Of a stretch of 64,000 nucleotides of DNA, positions 59,586 to 64,000 are shown piece by piece. The stretch's first letter is position 1; each line of letters starts with the position of its first letter. This DNA is from CBDDFS01 sp965227255. Its GTDB lineage: Bacteria; Bacteroidota; Bacteroidia; Flavobacteriales_E; Vicingaceae. The notes below the pieces were generated by a model that worked only from the letters and a program-made list of their open reading frames with translations, searched no databases and was not told where the DNA came from. Made by a program: the position numbers and the translations under genes. The stretch lies in contig CBDDFS010000002.1 in the NCBI GenBank assembly GCA_965227255.1, positions 186,001 to 250,000 of the forward strand, given 5' to 3'.

Positions 59586-61645
59586 GAAATCTTCGAGCCG
59601 CTGCTGATCGCTTCAGAAGGTTGGACGAAGACCAATTTTCCATCTTCATCCTCAGCCATAAGAATCATTCCCTGAGATTCAATGCCCATGATCTTTCTAG
59701 GTGCCAAATTTGCCAGCAGAGTTACTTGTTGTCCAAGCACCTCTTCCGGAGAATAATGTTCAGCAATACCCGACATAACGGTGCGGGTCTCAGTACCGAG
59801 ATCCACAGATAATTTCAACAGCTTTTTTGATCCCTCTGGTTTTTCGGCTTCTTTAATCGTCGCAACCCTCAAGTCCATTTTTGTGAATGTTTCGAAATCC
59901 ATGTATTCGTTTTTTTCTTCTTTTTTCGCCTCCGCCGGTTTGGAGCTTTCTTTCAGTTTTTCAATTTGTGCTTCAATTACCTTGTCCTCCACTTTTTCAA
60001 AAAGCAGACTCGGTTTTTCAATCTTATGTCCACTTGAAAGAATAGCATCTTTGTCGAGGTCATTCCATGCCAAAGATCTGGCATTGATCATGGCCTTCAG
60101 CTTTTCGGCACTGTATGGAAGAAGTGGTTCCATTATGATTGAAAGGGCAGCACAGATCTGCAATGCCGTATTCATAATTGTCTGAACTCTCTCCGGATCT
60201 TCCTTAACCTTCTTCCAGGGTTCCTCGTCGGCGAGATATTTATTTCCAGCTCTCGCCAAATTCATCATGATGCTTTGTGCATCCCTGAATCTAAAAGTTC
60301 GAATTGCCTTATCAATTTCTTCTTTGCATTTTCCGATTTCAGAAAGAACGTCCTTATCCTGAACAAGTAAGTCTCCTGCATCAGGAACAATACCGTCGTA
60401 ATACTTGCCAGTGAGCACCAGACATCTGTTAATGAAATTTCCCAGGATGGCCACCAATTCATTGTTCACTCTGGCCTGATAATCTTTCCATGTGAACTCG
60501 CTATCTCTGCTTTCAGGTGAAATTGCATTCAGAACATATCGCAGATCATCCTGTTTTCCGGGGAAATCATTGAGGTAGTCGTGCAGCCATACAGCCCAGT
60601 TTCTCGAAGTAGATAATTTTTGCCCTTCCAGGTTCAAAAACTCATTCGCCGGAACATTCTGGGGCAAAATATATTCGCCTTTTAGTTTCAGAATGATAGG
60701 AAAGATCAGACAATGAAATACGATGTTGTCTTTTCCTATGAAATGGACCAGGCTTGTTTCGTCATCCTGCCAATAGGGTTTCCAGTCCTTGCCATTATCT
60801 TCAGCCCATTGCTTTGTTGCTGAAACATATCCGATCGGGGCATCGAGCCAGACATACAATACTTTTCCGTCCGTATCGGGAAGTGGTACTTTAACTCCCC
60901 AGTCAAGATCACGAGTAATGGCACGGTCGCCTAGTTTCGCGTCGATCCAGGATAGACACTGTCCAACGACCTGCTTCTTCCATTTTCTGGGATCATGATG
61001 TCTTTTGCCGTCCAGAATACCCCCTTCGATCCATGCCTTGAGCCATTTTTCTTCATTGCCCATTGGCAAGTACCAATGATACGTCTCTTTCAGAACAGGT
61101 GGCTTCCCACTTAAAGTTGAAAGTGGATTAATAAGGTCTTCAGGATTCAAAGATGAACCACAATTCTCACATTGATCACCATATGCTTTGTCGAAGTCAC
61201 ACTTCGGACAGGTTCCCATAATGTATCGGTCTGCAAGGAATTGCTTGTGCTCTTCGTCATAGAACTGCTTTGAAGTCTTTTTTGTGAAAGAGCCTTTTTC
61301 TTCCAGATCCTTGAAGAATTCCTGGGCTGTTTCATGATGCAGTGGATCTGATGTCCGATGATATATGTCGAAGCTGATACCAAAATCTGAAAAGGCTTTT
61401 TTATTGATCTCATGGTATTTATCCACGATCTCTTTCGGTGTGCTTCCCTCTTTCTTGGCCCTGATCGTAATGGCCGCGCCATGTTCATCTGATCCACAAA
61501 CATAAACGACATCCTCACCAACAAGTCGGAGATATCTGACATAAATATCTGCGGGCAAATACGCCCCGGCAATGTGGCCTATATGCAGTGGTCCGTTTGC
61601 ATATGGAAGGGCCGAAGTAACCAGATTTCGTTTGAAGGAAGACAT
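59582..61645 (-). CDS. metG: Methionine-tRNA ligase with C-terminal tRNA-binding domain
   Basis: An 687-residue class I synthetase. HIGH is at residues 21-24 (GPLHIGH). The zinc knuckle is CPKCDFDKAYGDQCENCG. The KMSKS loop appears as KLSTS (EGQKLSTSRNWAVW). The C-terminal EMAP/Trbp111-like domain is clear: FETFTKMDLRVATIKEAEKP, LLKLSVDLGTETRTVMSGIA and ESQGMILMAEDEDG. The longest frame begins at 61678, but ATG 61645 fits the family and lies 15 bases after a -7 promoter box. The stop overlaps the RDD gene start. Confidence 0.96.
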   Translation of the reverse strand: MSSFKRNLVTSALPYANGPLHIGHIAGAYLPADIYVRYLRLVGEDVVYVCGSDEHGAAITIRAKKEGSTPKEIVDKYHEINKKAFSDFGISFDIYHRTSDPLHHETAQEFFKDLEEKGSFTKKTSKQFYDEEHKQFLADRYIMGTCPKCDFDKAYGDQCENCGSSLNPEDLINPLSTLSGKPPVLKETYHWYLPMGNEEKWLKAWIEGGILDGKRHHDPRKWKKQVVGQCLSWIDAKLGDRAITRDLDWGVKVPLPDTDGKVLYVWLDAPIGYVSATKQWAEDNGKDWKPYWQDDETSLVHFIGKDNIVFHCLIFPIILKLKGEYILPQNVPANEFLNLEGQKLSTSRNWAVWLHDYLNDFPGKQDDLRYVLNAISPESRDSEFTWKDYQARVNNELVAILGNFINRCLVLTGKYYDGIVPDAGDLLVQDKDVLSEIGKCKEEIDKAIRTFRFRDAQSIMMNLARAGNKYLADEEPWKKVKEDPERVQTIMNTALQICAALSIIMEPLLPYSAEKLKAMINARSLAWNDLDKDAILSSGHKIEKPSLLFEKVEDKVIEAQIEKLKESSKPAEAKKEEKNEYMDFETFTKMDLRVATIKEAEKPEGSKKLLKLSVDLGTETRTVMSGIAEHYSPEEVLGQQVTLLANLAPRKIMGIESQGMILMAEDEDGKLVFVQPSEAISSGSKIS

Positions 61646-61659
61646 GCTCAGATTTGTGG

Positions 61660-61667
61660 CAAAGATA
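61660..61667 (-). promoter_or_regulatory. Promoter -7 box of metG
   Basis: The minus strand reads TATCTTTG, exact TAnnTTTG, 15 bases before ATG 61645. Transcription would start at about 61654, excluding the longer reading frame. TTG is present but 15 bases upstream, closer than usual. Confidence 0.45.
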
Positions 61668-61725
61668 TGTAAAAGCACTTGCCAAAATACCTCCTATAAA
61701 ATCGGAATTTTTTTACCTTGTGTTC

Positions 61726-62628
61726 ATGATCACACCACCTTATCTCAAAGCAGGAGATGAAGTCAGGATTGTCTCAACAGCTCGGAAAATAGAGAAAGAG
61801 ATAATTGACGTGGCTGTGGGTATTTTAAAATCCTGGGGACTCAAAGTAAGTCTGGGCAAGAACCTATTTAAAGAAGACAATCAATATGCAGGAAGTGATC
61901 GTGAAAGGCTTGCGGATCTTCAGTCTGCTCTCGATGACAAAAAAGTAAAAGCCATTTTCTGTGCTCGCGGTGGTTATGGATCACTTCGGATCATAGACGA
62001 CATCAAATGGACGAAATTCAAAAAATCACCCAAATGGGTAATTGGCTATTCCGACATTACCATATTACATTGTCATATTCAGCAAGTTCTGGGAATAGAA
62101 AGCATGCACGCGACCATGCCAATTAATTTTCCCGATAATGATGAAACCGACATGGACATGCTGTCCAATGTGCTAACCGGAATTGATCTGCATTACGAAA
62201 TTACCTCACATAAATTGAATCGAATTGGTTCATTCACTGGTGAGATCGTCGGAGGGAACCTTTCCATTCTCTATGCATTGAAAGGTTCAAAATCCTTTCC
62301 GGAAACTAAAAAAAGGATTCTTTTTATTGAAGATCTAGATGAGTATTTGTATCACGTCGACCGAATGATTGTCTCTTTAAAAAGGGCCGGAACTTTCGAT
62401 AAACTCGGTGGCTTGATCGTTGGTGGAATGACGGAAATGAATGACAACACCATTCCTTTTGGGCAAAATGCAGAAGAGATCATTCGCTCTAATCTCGACG
62501 AATTTAAGTTCCCAATTATATTCGATTTTCCTGCGGGTCATATCAAACACAACGACCCCATAATTCTGGGAAGAAAAGCGGAAATGGAAGTTGGGGAAAA
62601 GGTTTCTTTACTGAATATCAGTTCTTGA
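61726..62628 (+). CDS. LD-carboxypeptidase (muramoyl-tetrapeptide carboxypeptidase)
   Basis: A 300-residue peptidase of family S66: LKAGDEVRIVSTARKIEKEI, CARGGYGSLRIIDDI, WVIGYSDITILHCHIQQ, GEIVGGNLSILYAL, IEDLDEYLYHVDRMIVSL and DFPAGHIKHNDP. The Ser (GYSD), Glu (IEDLDE) and His (AGH) of the triad are all visible. It removes the terminal D-Ala of peptidoglycan tetrapeptides during recycling. ATG 61726 is chosen; 24 more upstream codons overlap the metG start region and do not match the family. It ends 11 bases inside the convergent DUF4412 gene. Confidence 0.93.
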   Translation: MITPPYLKAGDEVRIVSTARKIEKEIIDVAVGILKSWGLKVSLGKNLFKEDNQYAGSDRERLADLQSALDDKKVKAIFCARGGYGSLRIIDDIKWTKFKKSPKWVIGYSDITILHCHIQQVLGIESMHATMPINFPDNDETDMDMLSNVLTGIDLHYEITSHKLNRIGSFTGEIVGGNLSILYALKGSKSFPETKKRILFIEDLDEYLYHVDRMIVSLKRAGTFDKLGGLIVGGMTEMNDNTIPFGQNAEEIIRSNLDEFKFPIIFDFPAGHIKHNDPIILGRKAEMEVGEKVSLLNISS

Positions 62629-63259
62629 TCTCTTCGTAATCGGCCGGGATGTGGAAGAAATTTCCACGAAGCACTCTCTCGTCGATCTTTGAAACTTCGA
62701 AACGTTCAATTTCGTTGCCACTCATGTCTGTCCAGGTGCTCACGATAGGAAAATACCCCATGGCTGCCGGCACCTGCTGATAAAACAAGGCACTATAGTC
62801 CTTTCTTCTGAGCACGGCCAGTAATTTGACGAAGAAATCATAATGACCTTCCGTGACCCAATATGTGACCTTGGCATTATAATCGGAATTACTCACCACC
62901 CATTTCTTGCAAGGAAAACCTTTGATGGTTTTGGCTTCTTTTGTCATCTGCACCTTTGTACTGGTCATATCCTTGCTCGACTGAGCCGTATTCAAGATCA
63001 TGTAGGACTTTCTTTCGGGGCTTAACAAATAAACTTTTTCTTCTTTCAGATTTATGACTGCCAAATCCGTGATGGTCTTATTCGAGCCGTATTCTTCAAG
63101 TCGAACGAAATCTCCCTTCACATAATAGATGTAGCTCTTGGTTTTTCCTTTTTTGAAAGAATTGAATTCGATGGTCCCCTCAAAGGCTTGTGCTTGAATG
63201 GAGGATGGCAGAATGGAGGTTAGGAGAATGATGGAGAAAATACGTGCGAATGTCTTCAT
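62618..63259 (-). CDS. Exported DUF4412 protein
   Basis: A 213-residue protein with signal peptide (IILLTSILPSSIQAQ). The DUF4412 pattern is FEGTIEFNSFKKGKTKSYIY, VKGDFVRLEEYGSNK, LLSPERKSYMILNT and KTIKGFPCKKWVVSNSDYNA. The family is periplasmic or outer-membrane-attached with a lipoprotein-carrier-like fold. Its function is unknown. It is divergent from the MBOAT gene, with a small heptamer array in the gap. Confidence 0.85.
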   Translation of the reverse strand: MKTFARIFSIILLTSILPSSIQAQAFEGTIEFNSFKKGKTKSYIYYVKGDFVRLEEYGSNKTITDLAVINLKEEKVYLLSPERKSYMILNTAQSSKDMTSTKVQMTKEAKTIKGFPCKKWVVSNSDYNAKVTYWVTEGHYDFFVKLLAVLRRKDYSALFYQQVPAAMGYFPIVSTWTDMSGNEIERFEVSKIDERVLRGNFFHIPADYEEIKN

Positions 63260-63300
63260 GATGATTTGTTCAGGGGAATAAACTTAAGGAATTGTTTTTT

Positions 63301-63335
63301 GATTCCAGATTCCGGATTCCAGATTCCTGAAGTTT
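63301..63335. repeat. Five 7-base units between divergent genes
   Basis: GATTCCA, GATTCCG, GATTCCA, GATTCCT and GAAGTTT in one register. Unlike most of the other arrays it lies upstream of both flanking genes rather than after a stop. Confidence 0.85.
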
Positions 63336-63444
63336 TTAGGGATCCTTTATTCATCTATATGAATGCAATAAAGGGCTCACCTTAGAATAGACATATTCTT
63401 ATTTATATTTAGACCTTTCAAAATCTATTTGCCTCTCGGAGAAT

Positions 63445-64000
63445 ATGCTCTTCAACACCATAGACTTTGCCATTTTTCTACCCATTGTATTTGCGCTTTA
63501 TTGGTTTGTCACTAATCATAATCTGAAGCTTCAGAATTTTCTCATCGTTGCGGCGAGTTATCTCTTTTATGGCTGGTGGGATTACAGATTTCTATCTCTG
63601 ATTCTTTTCAGCACAGTGGTTGACTACACTGTTGGGCTGAGGTTGAAGAACGAAGAAAAAAAGCGGAAGCGTCAGGCGCTACTCTGGACAAGCATTTTGG
63701 TGAATTTGGGCTTTCTCGGTTTCTTCAAATACTACAATTTCTTCCTCGATAATTTTGTGTCAGCCTTTTCATTCTTAGGCACCAATATCCAGGCGAATTC
63801 ACTAAATATAATTCTGCCGGTTGGAATTAGCTTTTACACATTCCAGACTCTGAGTTATACCATCGATGTATACAAGAAGAAATTTGAGCCAACAAATGAC
63901 TTTGTCGCCTTCTCTGCATTCGTTAGCTTTTTTCCTCAATTGGTAGCTGGTCCAATTGAGAGGGCCACTCACCTACTTCCTCAGTTTTACACGAAACGAA
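63445..64000 (+). CDS. MBOAT family O-acyltransferase (AlgI/DltB-like), 3' end outside window
   Basis: The frame is open from ATG 63445 to the edge (185 codons). MLFNTIDFAIFLPIVFALYW, ASYLFYGWWDYRFLSLILFS and FLGFFKYYNFF are typical. ILPVGISFYTFQTLSYTIDV and SFFPQLVAGPIERATHLLPQ identify the AlgI-type membrane-bound O-acyltransferase, which adds acetyl groups to exported polysaccharides. The catalytic His would lie beyond the edge. It may begin a polysaccharide acetylation unit outside the window. Confidence 0.93.
   Translation, partial: MLFNTIDFAIFLPIVFALYWFVTNHNLKLQNFLIVAASYLFYGWWDYRFLSLILFSTVVDYTVGLRLKNEEKKRKRQALLWTSILVNLGFLGFFKYYNFFLDNFVSAFSFLGTNIQANSLNIILPVGISFYTFQTLSYTIDVYKKKFEPTNDFVAFSAFVSFFPQLVAGPIERATHLLPQFYTKR

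Noticed and set aside
61654..61725. N-terminal extension of LD-carboxypeptidase
   Set aside because: It overlaps the metG promoter region and does not match the family start at ATG 61726.

Overview
The window is a 64 kb piece of a Bacteroidota chromosome with about 55 protein genes, one tRNA gene and no phage, transposon or CRISPR. The evidence for the phylum is strong. There are eight surface or secreted proteins with type IX secretion system (T9SS) C-terminal sorting domains (types A and B), a PorP/SprF-family T9SS membrane protein, several promoters of the TAnnTTTG type, no Shine-Dalgarno pattern before most starts, and an IspG with an inserted domain. Placement in Flavobacteriales, near Cryomorphaceae or Crocinitomicaceae, is an inference from the style of the T9SS proteins.

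Layout. 1-1.9 kb (-): an arsenosugar-type unit of ArsS radical SAM enzyme, its peroxidase-like partner and a DUF547 protein. 2.0-4.0 kb (+): an aminotransferase and an omega-amidase with overlapping ends, a known pair for returning ketomethylthiobutyrate to methionine. 4.0-12.6 kb (-): a T9SS block with two type-B cargo proteins, a PorP/SprF protein and a Cys-motif lipoprotein. 12.7-23.3 kb: housekeeping and envelope genes (Big_5 lipoprotein, free methionine sulfoxide reductase, ComF, a 1196-residue outer-membrane protein, exonuclease III, OmpA lipoprotein). 23.3-27.5 kb (-): ispG, a PaaI thioesterase, a PaaJ/PcaF thiolase, a PaaY-like protein and an unknown protein. 27.6-28.7 kb (+): marR and yceI behind a palindromic promoter and ending in a clear terminator. 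28.8-48.4 kb: five more T9SS cargo genes among a PhoD-like phosphatase, an AI-2E transporter, a phosphoribosyltransferase, a pirin and an AsmA-like protein. 48.5-56.4 kb: small metabolic genes, among them two VOC and two medium-chain dehydrogenase genes, with tRNA-Arg(CCT). 56.5-64 kb: tyrosine phenol-lyase, an RDD protein with metG, LD-carboxypeptidase, a DUF4412 protein and the start of an MBOAT acyltransferase.

The most unusual signal is not a gene. Many intergenic gaps are filled by degenerate tandem arrays with a strict 7-base period (8 in one case). The units differ from place to place (GATATCT, GATGTTT, GATTAAC, GGAATTC, GATTCCA), but some words recur tens of kilobases apart, including a 29-base identity between 16.6 kb and 55.4 kb. 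Several arrays begin at or just inside the preceding stop codon, so they supply the last codons of the gene. They resemble the heptanucleotide STRR repeats of heterocystous cyanobacteria. No gap between genes exceeds 300 bases.
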